From Rhynchopus sp. YZ270_cl-10 (taxonomy: Eukaryota; Euglenozoa; Diplonemea; Diplonemida; Diplonemidae): DNA of 64,000 nt. The stretch is from NCBI GenBank assembly GCA_964035575.1, contig OZ037864.1, positions 1-64,000 of the forward strand, in the 5' to 3' direction. The notes under the pieces were generated by a model. It saw only the letters and a list, made by a program, of their open reading frames with translations. It was not told the DNA's origin and did not search any database. How positions within the stretch are numbered: position 1 is the stretch's first letter; each line of letters opens with the position of its first letter. This document shows positions 1 through 10,847 of this stretch, one piece after another. Position numbers and translations under genes: made by a program.

Positions 1-379
1 ATGGACAAAGCAAATAACCAAGTATGAATTCTGAGTTGAAATGTGAGAGATGTTGTGGGAAGGGGAGTTCGCTCCTTTCAACGATGACCTCGTTGTTCTT
101 CAATAGGCACGTCTTAACCGACCACATAAATAAAATTGTGCCGGCCTCGAAGGATTCTAAGCAAACCCGCGTGGTAGCTAAACACTGACTCTCTCTCAAT
201 TCAACAAAGAAGGAATACTTGGTAATTTGTGGAGCACCCGTGCATGAAAATTGTAAAACTTTGCGCCCCACGTTGCCCCAGAACACGGCTTCCTTTGTAA
301 CCGGTTCTGGCCCAACGTGGACTGCCTGTTCACCCTTTCCGGGTGGCTGGTGGTTTCTGGCATCAATTTTTGGGCTCCG

Positions 380-710
380 GCTCGGTTAGGCATTTTAGGG
401 CAATAAAACAAGTCATACCACCATACCATGGGGCCCCAAGAGTGCCCCAGCCAAAGTGGCCTGACTTGTTGCCCTAAAATAAGTTCAGACTTACCCTAAA
501 AATAAGTTCAGACTTGCCCTAAAAAAGTTCAGACTTGCCCTAAAAAAGTTCAGACTTGCCCTAAAAAAAGTGTTTGCCCTAAAAATAAGTTCAGACTTGC
601 CCTAAAAACACTTTTAGGGCAAGTCTGAACTTATTTTCGGGCAAGTCTGAACTTTTTCATAGGGCAAGTCTGAACTTTTTCAAAATAGGGTAGGGTAAGT
701 CTGACTATCT

Positions 711-713
<3 letters not shown>
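380..713. repeat. Foldback array of a ~27-31 bp repeat
   Basis: About six units built on the core AAGTTCAGACTTGCCCTAAA run in direct orientation up to about 600 and then turn into inverted orientation (TTTAGGGCAAGTCTGAACTT) to about 700, so the block can fold on itself around 605. An outlying inverted arm sits at 380-400 against 462-478. A short single-copy version of the same palindrome occurs at 18310-18400, showing it is a dispersed family. No coding potential is seen. It borders the poly(A) end of the LINE and may be its landing site. Confidence 0.8.
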
Positions 714-743
<30 letters not shown>

Positions 744-744
<1 letters not shown>

Positions 745-1732
745 GGTGTTGTTCAACTTAGCCCTAGGCTCGCTTTTTTTTTATCTACATCCAGTGACAG
801 AGGGGGTACTTACTAGTCAAGCGAGTATGTAAACAGCTAGATGTCCAGACAAGGGCACTTTACTATTGTACTGGCAAGACAGTGCCTGAAAACACAGTTA
901 GTGGCACTAAAATAGAAAGCATCTGGGACAACTACAACCAACACTTCCCTGCAAGCAAAAGGGTCGTATGTGAGTGCAATTTTTCCCAAAAGGAAAAGGG
1001 GAGGGGATGGGACGGGAGGGTTGCTCTGTCTACCGGTGTAGTTTTATTTTGCTTTGTCTTGGGGAGGGGAGGGGAGGAGAAGGGGAGGAGAAGGAGAAGG
1101 AGGGGATTGAGTGAGCCGTTTCCTCTGTAACACACAAACAAATAAAAAGGAAGTTCCATAATCTTTTTAGTAGTTTTCTTTTTGGTGAAAATTTTTGAGA
1201 ACTTCAGTAAGTGTGACCTGACCCGACTGACTGACACCCAAAGGGTAAAACAACAATAACGCACAACAAAATCAACAACAACAATGGTGGGTCTCGTGCT
1301 TACCTGTGGTGGTTTTGAAAAATGAAAAATTGAAATTGACCTTCACAAGGTAAAAATGAAAAACTAAAGGAGTGAAAAAAGGAACTCAAAGGACAAGAGT
1401 TCTGTACAAACTCTACTCTACTGCACAATCTATAAAAGTGGCCCAATGGCTCCTGATGCCACTGGCCTGGCTCTTAGACAGGTCTTACTCCGAGACTGCC
1501 CTCTACCCTCAGAGCCTCGTCCAAGGGGTAAGGGCCGTCGCTGGGGTAGACCCGTCCTAGCCAGCAGCCAACCAAAAATATTAACAAATAGGAAGGGGGG
1601 CGGAAAGGGGGGAAAGGGGGGGCAAACCCCAAAGGATGAAAAGAACAAAAAACACAAAATAAAAAGGGTTAAAAATAAACATGGGGCAAACTGTCATTCT
1701 CACACACTCTCACCCTCTAACTCTCTAACTCT
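744..1732 (-). other. Probable 3' untranslated region of the LINE
   Basis: This lies between the LINE stop codon and its poly(A) run. It contains polypurine/polypyrimidine tracts (plus-strand GGGGAGGGGAGGAGAAGG around 1062-1105; GGGGGGC runs near 1597-1622) and no supported open frame. Assignment rests on position only. Confidence 0.5.
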
Positions 1733-4700
1733 CTAATTCTTTTTATTCCCCTTTTTCCCCTTCCTTCCTCCGCTCTGTCTCCCCTTCTGTCCACCACCGC
1801 GACCATTGCGCCCTCTCTGCACCTCCTGGGGCGAGAGCACATGCTGCGTCGCTTGTGCCACTGCGTCGGTGAACACGTTCGACGTGTTGGACCTACCCTG
1901 AGCTGCATGGCGCTGGGGTCCTTTGGGAGCTGGGGAAGGAGCAGGTTGGGCGGAGGAGGTTGCATTGCCACGGCCTGCCGATGAGGAGGAGGAAGAAGTG
2001 GAGACTGCAGGTTGGGCGATGGAGGTTGTAGTGCCACGGCCTGCAGAGGTGGAGGAAGAAGAAGAAGAAGAGGAGGCTTGAGGTTGTCGGCCTATTCCCT
2101 CTCGAGCCGCTCGTGCCTCATTCTCCCTCCTTGTACTCTCCGCTGCAAAGGCCTGCCCCCTACTGCTCCGGTTGTCCGTCAGGGCATGCAACGTCGACTT
2201 TGCCTTGCACTTTTCCTGAACCGACCACTCATGCAAACCCACCACCTTCATCACCTCATACCACTGAGTGAAAGTAGCGGTAGAGAGGGGGAGTGACAAC
2301 AAGGGTCTGCCATCCTGTTTCTCTCCCTGACGGTAGTGGAACAGGGAGATCCACTTCGTCACAGAAGAAGGCACCGGCGACCCCATGGTGAGGCACGGGA
2401 AAAGACCCCCCCTCTCCGTCCGCTCCTCCTCCGTCCACATCCAAGCCTCGCTCTGCGCCCTCAGCAATTCCCTCACCCTCGCTTGCTTCTTCTGGTCAGG
2501 GATGCCTTCCACTGACAGAGAATGCGAGCGATCCGCCCCCTCCATCGCGGTGTCGAGGTCCTCCTCCTGCTCCTGCTCATCATCATCCATCTCCTCCACC
2601 TTCACACGCACCTCGGTGTCTGCCGCCTCGGCCTGTCGCCCCACCTCCTCCTCCAGCTGATCCCGAGAAGGGGTTCCCCAGCTGACCCTGCCTTCCCGAA
2701 CGACGATGACCGCGCTGGTCTTGCCCCAGGTATCGCAGTATCCGGCCTCCCCTGCTATCTTCCTAACCGCCTGACGGGCGACCACCGACTCCGGGCAATC
2801 ACCGTCCCCCTCCCCGTTCCCACTCCACGGCTGCTGTGTCGCCCAGCAGTACAGGAACTCGCCCGGGCACGGAGAAGCACCTTGAGGACCAAAGAGAGCC
2901 ATCCAGTCGCCGACACAGTCAGGTTCGAGTCCTTCAGGGTCGTCGCCCACCGCTCTCCGCACCGCATGGCAGGGGAGGAATAGCCGCCCTTCGCACACCA
3001 CCCCAAAGCACCGCCCGTATGCCACCATGCGTTCTGCCTCCAGCTGTCGGGAGAGGTTCACCGCCGTCAACAACAGAGTGGTCGCCTTCTGCTCCGACTC
3101 ATGCTTAGCTGCGATGGCGTAATGCCTCTCGCAGCGTTGCCTGTCATACTCCGCCCGGAGCGACTCTCCTGCTTCGGGGTGCCGATCGCAGTCTTCCAAG
3201 TACTGCGCATGCATCTTCTTCGCGTCCTCTGCGAGTTCCCGCTTGTGCCTGGCGGTCAGCTCCTCCACACGATGCCTGTCCGCCGCCTTCGCCTGGTCCA
3301 GACGCACATTCTGTTCCTCCAGGAAACGACTCAACTCCTGCTGGCGGTCGCCAAAAGTGCCCCGAAGCGCGGCCAAATCCGGTCCCCACGACCGACGATG
3401 CTCCCGCCGTACCTCCAGGGCTTGCTGCCACGCGTCCGACGCACGCTGCAACGCTTCCTTCTTCACCTGGTCCGCCTTTTGTTGTTGCTGCTTCTGCTGT
3501 TTCCGTTGCTTCTCGTGCTTCTGCTGCTTCTGTTCTGCCTGCTGCCCCTCTTCGCCCGCCATTGGCATGTCTACCTCCTCGACGTCCTCGCCCTCGGGAG
3601 CTGGCACTGCTGGAGAAGGAGCCCGTTTAGGTGGTGGGTCTCCGCTCCCCTCCGCAGAGGCAGCCTGAGCCGGAACATTCGAGTGCAAAAAAGACAGGGC
3701 ACTGAAATATTCCGCCCTGCCAATTTGCGACAGAGGGCAGTGCTTGGACCCCTGAGCGCAGTGCAGACATGCCAAGCCACCACACGTGTGACAGCAGAAG
3801 TGTGCGTCCGACGCATCGAAGAGCTTGCTGCATTGTTCGCACTGCAGGAAAGTGTTCGACGCCTCCGCCTCCCTCGCTCCCACAAAAGCCATGGGGCGCT
3901 CTGACTGGCACTCCCCCTTACCACCTGTGGCCTCAAAAGACAGGATGTGCTGCTGCAGAGCCGGGTCCATGGTGAGGGGCTCGTAGTGTCCCGGGATACT
4001 GCCGGATCCATCTGCCGCATCCTGGTCACCCGAGTGGAGGAGAAGGACCACTGCCTTAGGCCGTTTTCTTGGCACCATCAGAGAAGGGCGGGCGAACTCG
4101 TTGAGGATGACCACAGATACCTCAAGAGCCTCCCCTGCCCCCGCCACTGCAATGGCATCCGCCCACGTACGCTCGTCTCCTCTGTCCCCACTCGTCATCA
4201 GCCGCTGCCAGACCCCAAAATTAGGGACAGCCGCACTCGACAGATCAGCGCGGCCCTGGACCTTCTTCACTGCCGCCTGGCGCAGACCCTCCACCGTCAA
4301 ATCCGTGCGCCCGGTGGCGAAGAGCAAAGCCTCAAAAGCACAGTCCCCCGCCACAAACGACCAAGTCACCTTCGAGGCTCCCAGCTTGGCCGCCTGCTCC
4401 GTCGCCCGAGGCCTCTGCGCTGCCGGGCACTCACGCAAAAACTCCCACTCACGCACCACATCGAGACCAGGCCCTTCCGGAATCACGGTGGCCGAATCGA
4501 ACCTCCCGGTCCGCTTCCTCGGTGGCTCCACGTGGTCCGGCTTCACGTCCCTCTTGCGCTTCCCCTGCTGCTCCTCCGTTCGGTCTGCAGGACGACTCAT
4601 ATCGTCGTCAGGGTTCGCATCGTCACAGAGAGGTTCCACGGCCCCTGCACTGCGGCGTCCAAACCGGTCCATGTCCTCTGCAGACGGTGCCACATCTACC

Positions 4701-7700
4701 TCCACACACGGCTCCCGCTTCAGGGTGGCAATCCCTACACACATAGCACCCCGCTCCAGAAAGGAAGATGCGACCTTTTTCTGGTACGCCACCGCAATGC
4801 TCTCCCGGATGCGCAACTCTGCCGACCCTGTCAGGTGCGACGTCTGTCCCGTCGTCAGGCCTCCAAGCTGCGCAATCAAGAGGTTCGCCTCGTCGCCTGC
4901 ACCCCCGAAGGCTTCAAACACAATAGGGGAGAACTTGGTATTGATCTTGTTCAAATCCCGCTCGTGCTTCTCCCGTTTGACCTGGCCCTGGTTCTTCGCC
5001 GACCAGCCCACAAACTTCGAGGCCCCTGTTCTGTAGGAAGGCAAGGTGGGGCACACGTGGGTGATGTCCAAACAACGAGGTCCATTTTCCGCCACTCCTA
5101 CTGGGAGGTAGACGTCGCCTGGCCGCTTCTTCGACTCCAACTCCACTCGCACGGTCTCCTCCAAAGCAGGGTCCAAGCCCGCCCCTTGAGCAGCTCGGTA
5201 CACCGAATCCCGCAAGGCGTTGTGGCGGGCGACGCGGTGTTTGGAGTAGGGGCAGCCAAAGGTGTGGTCGCCAAAGGAGTCCATGACAACCCTTTTCTGC
5301 CCCCCCTGACATGCCGAGCAAGTCGTTCCCTCCGCATGGATGGCCACCCCTAGTCGGAAACGGGTCACAACCGCAAAATCCGCTGAAGACATCTGGTTCC
5401 TTGCTGAGGGTGTCGCCGTGAGGTACGTCCCGGAAAGCGGCAGGAGAAGGGACTTCATCCGTGCTCGGTCTCGCATGCAGAGCTGTTGCATCAACTTGTC
5501 TGCCTGGGCGTCAATCACCGCAGATGACAGACTCTGCTGCTCCAGGATCTTCTTCGGCTGGGCCCTGTCCACGTGAAACGCCACCGGTACCCTGGAGTTG
5601 TACTCCTCAGCCGCGCTGTTCCATCTCTCCTCATCCCAGGTGAAGGCCGGGTCCAAGGCCTGCGACAGTTGCAGGTTCCCTGACTGAGAGGCGAGGGACG
5701 CAGCTGTCCGATGGTCCACGGTGCGACGGATACCCAGCCCCCCAAGCGCCACAGGAAGCGCCGCCTGCGCCCTTGCCAACTCCGGCAGCGCCCCATCCGG
5801 GTCATGCAGAAGCGCAGCCAGGCACCTGTCGATCAGGTCGTCAAAGGCCGTCAGGTACTCCGCGCACTGTGGGATCCCCCGCATGTAGAACACCATGCGG
5901 CAGTAGCCTTCGCAGTATCTCAGTACGTAGAAGGCTGCCTGGGAGTCCCCGAGGTCCACAAGGGCTTCCAGGTTGCGGCGGGAATCGTCCACCTTCTGGG
6001 CCATGTACTCCTCGCAGAAAGCCGCAGACCCAATGGGGATGCCCAAGAAGTCGAACCCATCCACATCCAACAGCCGGAACCCGCCTTCACCCATGGCGTC
6101 CTGTCCACCCTCGTTCAACGTGAACCCCACGGCCTCGAGATCCTCCTTGGAGACGCCACCAGTGGAGATGAGCTCACACTTGTTCGCGTTCACCTCCAAC
6201 CCCAGTTCGGAGCTACGAGTGCACAGAACCTGGTACGCCTCAAAAACCGCCTTAGGGGACCCCCGCAGAGAGCCGTCATCGAGGTACCACAAAGTCCCAT
6301 CCAGGCCTGGGTGCCCCTTCAGCTCTAGCGCCATCTGGTGGATGGTCAGGGAGAAGAGAAGCGGGCCCAAGGGATCTCCTTGTTGAGCTCCGCGCTGTGA
6401 CCTTATGGTATCTCCACCATAAAACAGGCTGGAGGGCTCCAGGTAACACCATCGCACCCATGGGGCCAGCTCGGGGAGGTTGGCGTCGACCGCTCTTAGC
6501 ATCGACAGGCGGTCTACGCAGTTGAACGCGTTACGGTAGTCAATTTTCAAAATGACTTTACCTTTTCCGCGGTTGCGCACGGCGTACTGCGAGATAACAT
6601 CAGTCGCCACTGCCGCCCCCCTTGCCGTTGCCACCCCCACCTGGTTCCCTCGAAGAAGAAGCGTCCTAGCAGGCACCCGCACTCGCGCCAGAATCTTTCC
6701 CACCAGTCTGCGGAGAGTGTCCCCAACCGCAATCGGTCGCACGTCCTCCTCCAGGCCCGGCCCCTTTGCAGGCTTCCGGAGAGCCACCAAGTTAGCGCCG
6801 GCGAAGAACTCAGCCACCTCCACTGGAGCATTTCCTCGTGCCAAAGACGTCAACACTGCGGCCAGCGCTGCCAAAGTGCCCTTAGCCCGCCTCTGTAGGC
6901 AAAGTGTACGAAGGTGCGCGCCCGTCACGTTCGAGGGACCCGCCGCCGATGACTTCGGCATGCTCCGCAGGGCCTTCATCACCTCCACCACTGTCACCGG
7001 TGGGACCTCCTGAGGCTGGGGCCAATCCGCCTGCTCCAGGGCCTTGGAGTCGGCAGCGGCTGGGTGCTTCGTCTGAAGCTTTTCCAGCGTCGCCGGTGTC
7101 TGTGGGGCGAGGCCGTCGCTGGTAGCGCAAGACATGGCCTGGCTCGGGAGTCCTGCTCTCGCTTTGGCGATGGTGCGCTTCCGTCTCCCTTCGTCAGTGT
7201 CCTCATCCGACCACCCAGAGGGCCTTGGCTTCCGCTCCTCTACCGTTTGCTCCCACAGGGCGACATACTGGCCAGCCTTCCAAGCCTCCAAGTCCTTCCC
7301 CCAGGTGCTCGTCAAACGTCGCTCCTGGTCCTTGCCCCCTCGCTCTGTCCGTGTCCGGTGCAACACTGTGAAGAACAGTGCAAGGCGCTTCCAGGCCACC
7401 TCGTCCTGGTACTCCAGGATGTCCATGAGGACCCTCAGGAAGAGCTCGCTGTACAGCTGCAGGTGTTTGTCTGGGCACCCGCCCTTCAGCTGGATCCTGG
7501 TGGTCCCCATGACTTCAAAGGAGGGGAGGTCATCCTGATCTGTCAGCATTCCTCGACTGGAGGGAGACGGAGCGGTGAAGCCTTCTTCGCCAAAGTGCAC
7601 CGTACAGGTGTTGCAGACCTCCTTGCTCTGCGGCAATAGCATGTCGCACTGATCGTTCGCACAGCGCGACATGCCCAAGTGGCCCAACAGTTCGTCGGGG

Positions 7701-9442
7701 ATGTACGCCCCATCCGCCTGGTGGCGACGCATGTGCTGCAGCAAGCCCTTACGAGACAGGCCCCCGACCGCATCACTCGAAGACAAAATTCCCGCTCTGC
7801 ATCCATCAAAGGGGCAGAACACCCGATCCGCATTGATGTGTCCCAGCTTGGTAGCCAGGGGGGCGGTGGTGGTGGTGTTGGTGGGGATGATGCCATCCAA
7901 ATGCGCTGTGTCCAGCACTGCCTGCCGAGCCTCCTTCCTCATCTTCTCTGCCATCCCCTCCTTGGTCTTCCCCACCTCCGGGACAAGCTCCACTGCCTCA
8001 AAGTGAGAGTCACAGAGAGCGATGACGACCGTGGGAAGTTTCGCTTGGAAGCTCTCCGCGTACGACTTGGCGACTCTTTTGCTACCAGGGGTGATGCGCA
8101 CGAGGGGGTTCTCTTCCGACGCCTGCACCACCACGATGTTGATGCGGGATGCTGTCGCGGTGAGCTGAAGCCCCAAGTGGTTGAGGTGGGCCTCGCCGGT
8201 CACACCATTGGCAAACTCCGTCATGGCCTCCTGCGACCCCAGCACCTGCACCAGGCGGTTCGACACCTCCACTGCTGTGTCATACAGCTGCTTGCGCATT
8301 GCCCTCACGTCCGGCTGCGTGTCGTGGTCCCAGAGGTGTAGTGCCACATAACCACAATCATTAGTAGACACGTTGGGGATGCGTTTAGCTCCAAACTTCG
8401 CCAGAGTCGCGTCCACAGACACCGCCTGCTCTGTATACGCAGGAGCGTTCACGTTTGCGCACCCACCGGTCAACGCAAACGGGGACAAGCTTACCGGGTG
8501 CTCCGGATCAGCAGGGGCAGGGCGCAGGTCCCAGGGCGTCACCGCTCGCCACAACAACGACAGCAAGACCAGTAGGGACACCGCCAGCATGCCAAATGCC
8601 ATCCCGATCCTACGAGTCCACCTGCGTGCTGCCACACGGCGCACCTCCAAGAGAAGAACCCAGCCAAGTGGGCGCGCGACGCCGACCAGTGCCACAAAAC
8701 CCGCCAAACAACCACCTGCGGACCATGCAACCCACACCCACTCGGCTGCACGCACCGACAACTGACCCACCCCCATCACACTGGCTCTCACCAAGCTGGC
8801 AGCCACTCGGATCCCTCCGGTCCATCGGTGCACTCGCTCGCTCGCCCCTTCCAGCCACCGCCACCCCCTGCGTGCGCGGCACAGTCCCCGCAGCAGACCC
8901 ACCCCCAGCACCTCCGCGTCCCGAAACAGCGCACAACCCAAAGCATGTGGCGCTGACCTCCCAAGCTCAGACCCCACAAAAACCAGAACCCAGATGGCCA
9001 CACACTGCAAAGCACCTCTCAACGCATCGGCGACCCTGATCCTGCGGAAAACTGGGTGCGCTGTCGGGGAGGGCGGACGATTGCAGGGCGCCTTGCGCCG
9101 ACGGAGCCTGCCCGCCTGTGACTTGGTCCAGTTCAAGGACCGGTGTCCTCGTCGCGTCCTCCTGGTCCTCCTGCCCACCAGCCACAAAATGAGATGACTG
9201 AGGGTAGGGGCGCGTCTGTCCTTCCACAGATCCAGGACCGCGAACGACACAAACACTCCCCACTCAGGTGCCTCGGCTACCCAGCAGGGGTCAGGCTGAC
9301 GCAAGGAGGTGAAGACCTCCCAGAGGTTGCACCACCAGTCGAACCAAAACTCTATCTGTGCACACCCCTTTTGCCACACCCGCATCATCACACAGCCACT
9401 CTGTCCTTCTCGCCCCGCAAGGCTGACCCCGAACACCAGCAT
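1733..9442 (-). CDS. LINE polyprotein: OTU-like protease, reverse transcriptase, restriction-like endonuclease, second OTU-like domain
   Basis: Counted from the ATG at 9442 this is about 2,569 residues with no stop. A hydrophobic stretch near residue 290-320 precedes an OTU-like protease domain (C363 in NDCGYVAL, H480 in SHFEAV). Cys/His clusters follow near 543-615 (CPFDGC...HMRRH; CANDQC...CNTC). The reverse transcriptase has motif A aspartate D968 (KIDYRNAF), QQGDPLGPLL and the catalytic YLDD at 1053-1056. The restriction-like endonuclease has C1375/C1378 plus H and C ligands, then RPGD (D1443) and LDIT (D1459). A second OTU-like domain has C1701 (GDCAFEAL) and H1819 (GHYEPL). A RING/treble-clef-like cluster starts at C1868, then a Gln/Lys-rich coiled coil and a Ser-rich basic tail. 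The frame stays open upstream to a GTG at 11398 through repeats; ATGs at 9442 and 9390 are the plausible starts. Confidence 0.8.
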   Translation of the reverse strand: MLVFGVSLAGREGQSGCVMMRVWQKGCAQIEFWFDWWCNLWEVFTSLRQPDPCWVAEAPEWGVFVSFAVLDLWKDRRAPTLSHLILWLVGRRTRRTRRGHRSLNWTKSQAGRLRRRKAPCNRPPSPTAHPVFRRIRVADALRGALQCVAIWVLVFVGSELGRSAPHALGCALFRDAEVLGVGLLRGLCRARRGWRWLEGASERVHRWTGGIRVAASLVRASVMGVGQLSVRAAEWVWVAWSAGGCLAGFVALVGVARPLGWVLLLEVRRVAARRWTRRIGMAFGMLAVSLLVLLSLLWRAVTPWDLRPAPADPEHPVSLSPFALTGGCANVNAPAYTEQAVSVDATLAKFGAKRIPNVSTNDCGYVALHLWDHDTQPDVRAMRKQLYDTAVEVSNRLVQVLGSQEAMTEFANGVTGEAHLNHLGLQLTATASRINIVVVQASEENPLVRITPGSKRVAKSYAESFQAKLPTVVIALCDSHFEAVELVPEVGKTKEGMAEKMRKEARQAVLDTAHLDGIIPTNTTTTAPLATKLGHINADRVFCPFDGCRAGILSSSDAVGGLSRKGLLQHMRRHQADGAYIPDELLGHLGMSRCANDQCDMLLPQSKEVCNTCTVHFGEEGFTAPSPSSRGMLTDQDDLPSFEVMGTTRIQLKGGCPDKHLQLYSELFLRVLMDILEYQDEVAWKRLALFFTVLHRTRTERGGKDQERRLTSTWGKDLEAWKAGQYVALWEQTVEERKPRPSGWSDEDTDEGRRKRTIAKARAGLPSQAMSCATSDGLAPQTPATLEKLQTKHPAAADSKALEQADWPQPQEVPPVTVVEVMKALRSMPKSSAAGPSNVTGAHLRTLCLQRRAKGTLAALAAVLTSLARGNAPVEVAEFFAGANLVALRKPAKGPGLEEDVRPIAVGDTLRRLVGKILARVRVPARTLLLRGNQVGVATARGAAVATDVISQYAVRNRGKGKVILKIDYRNAFNCVDRLSMLRAVDANLPELAPWVRWCYLEPSSLFYGGDTIRSQRGAQQGDPLGPLLFSLTIHQMALELKGHPGLDGTLWYLDDGSLRGSPKAVFEAYQVLCTRSSELGLEVNANKCELISTGGVSKEDLEAVGFTLNEGGQDAMGEGGFRLLDVDGFDFLGIPIGSAAFCEEYMAQKVDDSRRNLEALVDLGDSQAAFYVLRYCEGYCRMVFYMRGIPQCAEYLTAFDDLIDRCLAALLHDPDGALPELARAQAALPVALGGLGIRRTVDHRTAASLASQSGNLQLSQALDPAFTWDEERWNSAAEEYNSRVPVAFHVDRAQPKKILEQQSLSSAVIDAQADKLMQQLCMRDRARMKSLLLPLSGTYLTATPSARNQMSSADFAVVTRFRLGVAIHAEGTTCSACQGGQKRVVMDSFGDHTFGCPYSKHRVARHNALRDSVYRAAQGAGLDPALEETVRVELESKKRPGDVYLPVGVAENGPRCLDITHVCPTLPSYRTGASKFVGWSAKNQGQVKREKHERDLNKINTKFSPIVFEAFGGAGDEANLLIAQLGGLTTGQTSHLTGSAELRIRESIAVAYQKKVASSFLERGAMCVGIATLKREPCVEVDVAPSAEDMDRFGRRSAGAVEPLCDDANPDDDMSRPADRTEEQQGKRKRDVKPDHVEPPRKRTGRFDSATVIPEGPGLDVVREWEFLRECPAAQRPRATEQAAKLGASKVTWSFVAGDCAFEALLFATGRTDLTVEGLRQAAVKKVQGRADLSSAAVPNFGVWQRLMTSGDRGDERTWADAIAVAGAGEALEVSVVILNEFARPSLMVPRKRPKAVVLLLHSGDQDAADGSGSIPGHYEPLTMDPALQQHILSFEATGGKGECQSERPMAFVGAREAEASNTFLQCEQCSKLFDASDAHFCCHTCGGLACLHCAQGSKHCPLSQIGRAEYFSALSFLHSNVPAQAASAEGSGDPPPKRAPSPAVPAPEGEDVEEVDMPMAGEEGQQAEQKQQKHEKQRKQQKQQQQKADQVKKEALQRASDAWQQALEVRREHRRSWGPDLAALRGTFGDRQQELSRFLEEQNVRLDQAKAADRHRVEELTARHKRELAEDAKKMHAQYLEDCDRHPEAGESLRAEYDRQRCERHYAIAAKHESEQKATTLLLTAVNLSRQLEAERMVAYGRCFGVVCEGRLFLPCHAVRRAVGDDPEGLEPDCVGDWMALFGPQGASPCPGEFLYCWATQQPWSGNGEGDGDCPESVVARQAVRKIAGEAGYCDTWGKTSAVIVVREGRVSWGTPSRDQLEEEVGRQAEAADTEVRVKVEEMDDDEQEQEEDLDTAMEGADRSHSLSVEGIPDQKKQARVRELLRAQSEAWMWTEEERTERGGLFPCLTMGSPVPSSVTKWISLFHYRQGEKQDGRPLLSLPLSTATFTQWYEVMKVVGLHEWSVQEKCKAKSTLHALTDNRSSRGQAFAAESTRRENEARAAREGIGRQPQASSSSSSSSTSAGRGTTTSIAQPAVSTSSSSSSAGRGNATSSAQPAPSPAPKGPQRHAAQGRSNTSNVFTDAVAQATQHVLSPQEVQRGRNGRGGGQKGRQSGGRKGKKGNKKN

Positions 9443-9459
9443 ACCTCGCTCACCACCCC

Positions 9460-10500
9460 CTAGGTTGTTGTCGCTGATGTTGTTGCTGCGTCTGCTGTTG
9501 ATGTTGGTGCTGCTGTTGGACCTGCTGTTGGAACTGCTGCTGCAGAAGTCTTTGGAACTGCAGTTGAAACTGCTGTTGTGCCTGCTGTTGGAACTGCTGC
9601 TGGAACTGCTTTTGGAGACGCTGTTGGAACCGCTGCTGCAGAAGTCTGTGGAACTGCTGTTGAAACTGCTGTTAAGCCTACTGTTGGAACTGCTGTTGGA
9701 CCTGCCGTTAGAGCTGCTGCCGCAGAAGTCCTTGCTGATGAAACTGCTGTTGTGCCTGTTGCTGGAACTGCTTTTGGAAACGCTGTTGGAACTGCTGCTG
9801 CAGAAGCCATTGGAACTGCTGTTGAAACTGCTGTTGTTGAGCCTGCTGTTGGAACTGCTGATGGACCTGCCGTTGGAGCTGCTGCCGCAGAAGTCCTTGC
9901 TGATGAAACTGCTGTTGTGCCTGCTGTTGTGCCTGTTGCTGGAACTGCTTTTGGAAACGCTGTTGGAACTGCTGCTGCAGAAGCCATTGGAACTGCTGTT
10001 GAAACTGCTGTTGTTGTGCCTGCTGTTGGAACTGCTGCTGGACCTGCTGTTGGAACCGCTGCTGCAGAAGTCTGTGGAACTGCTGTTGAAACTGCTGTTA
10101 AGCCTACTGTTGGAACTGCTGTTGGACCTGCCGTTAGAGCTGCTGCCGCAGAAGTCCTTGCTGTTGAAACTGCTGTTGTTGAGCCTGCTGTTGGAACTGC
10201 TGATGGACCTGCCGTTGGAGCTGCTGCTGCAGAAGTCTTTGGAACTGCAGTTGAAACTGCTGTTGTGCCTGCTGTTGGAACTGCTGCTGGAACTGCTTTT
10301 GGAAACGCTCGTGGAACTGCTGCTGCAGAAGCCGTTGGAACTGCTGTTTAAACTGCTGTTGTGCCTGCTGTTGGAACTGCTGTTGGACCTGCTGTTGGAA
10401 CCGCTGCTGCAGAAGCCTTTGGAACTGCTGGTGAAAAAGCTGTAGAGCCTGCTGTTGGAACTGCTGCTGTAAAGGCCTTTGGAACTGCTGCTGCTGCACA
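9460..10500. repeat. Degenerate GTTGGAACTGCT repeat block with higher-order units
   Basis: Short units of the type GTTGGAACTGCTG are arranged in longer modules; a landmark CTGCCGTT(A/G)GAGCTGCTG recurs near 9710, 9870, 10130 and 10205. The block is open in several frames on both strands, giving Leu-rich, Val/Gly/Ala-rich, Gln-rich or Ala/Val/Pro/Thr-rich peptides. It lies in frame upstream of the LINE coding region. I treat it as a repeat rather than proven coding DNA. Confidence 0.75.
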
Positions 10501-10796
10501 CCAGGGGTGATACTGGGACCCCACCCAGGACTCCGAAGATTTCGTTTTTGCTGCTATCACAGTTGCAGCCACTGATGTGGTTGGGCATACATTGCCTCTT
10601 TTTGGGGATATCATGGGGGGAAGGGGGGTGTGGGTTGTTATGACAACAGTTCTTTGCTTTGTTGCCTCCACACACGTTTTTGTTGCTGCTATCAAAGCTG
10701 CAGCTGCTTGGGTTGTTGGGCTCAAGAGGCCTCTTTTTGGGGTAAAAAAGGGGGGGAAGGGGGCTCCTGCTACTGCTGTTGATGCAGCTTAAGTTG

Positions 10797-10806
10797 TTGC
10801 TCCTGT

Positions 10807-10847
<41 letters not shown>

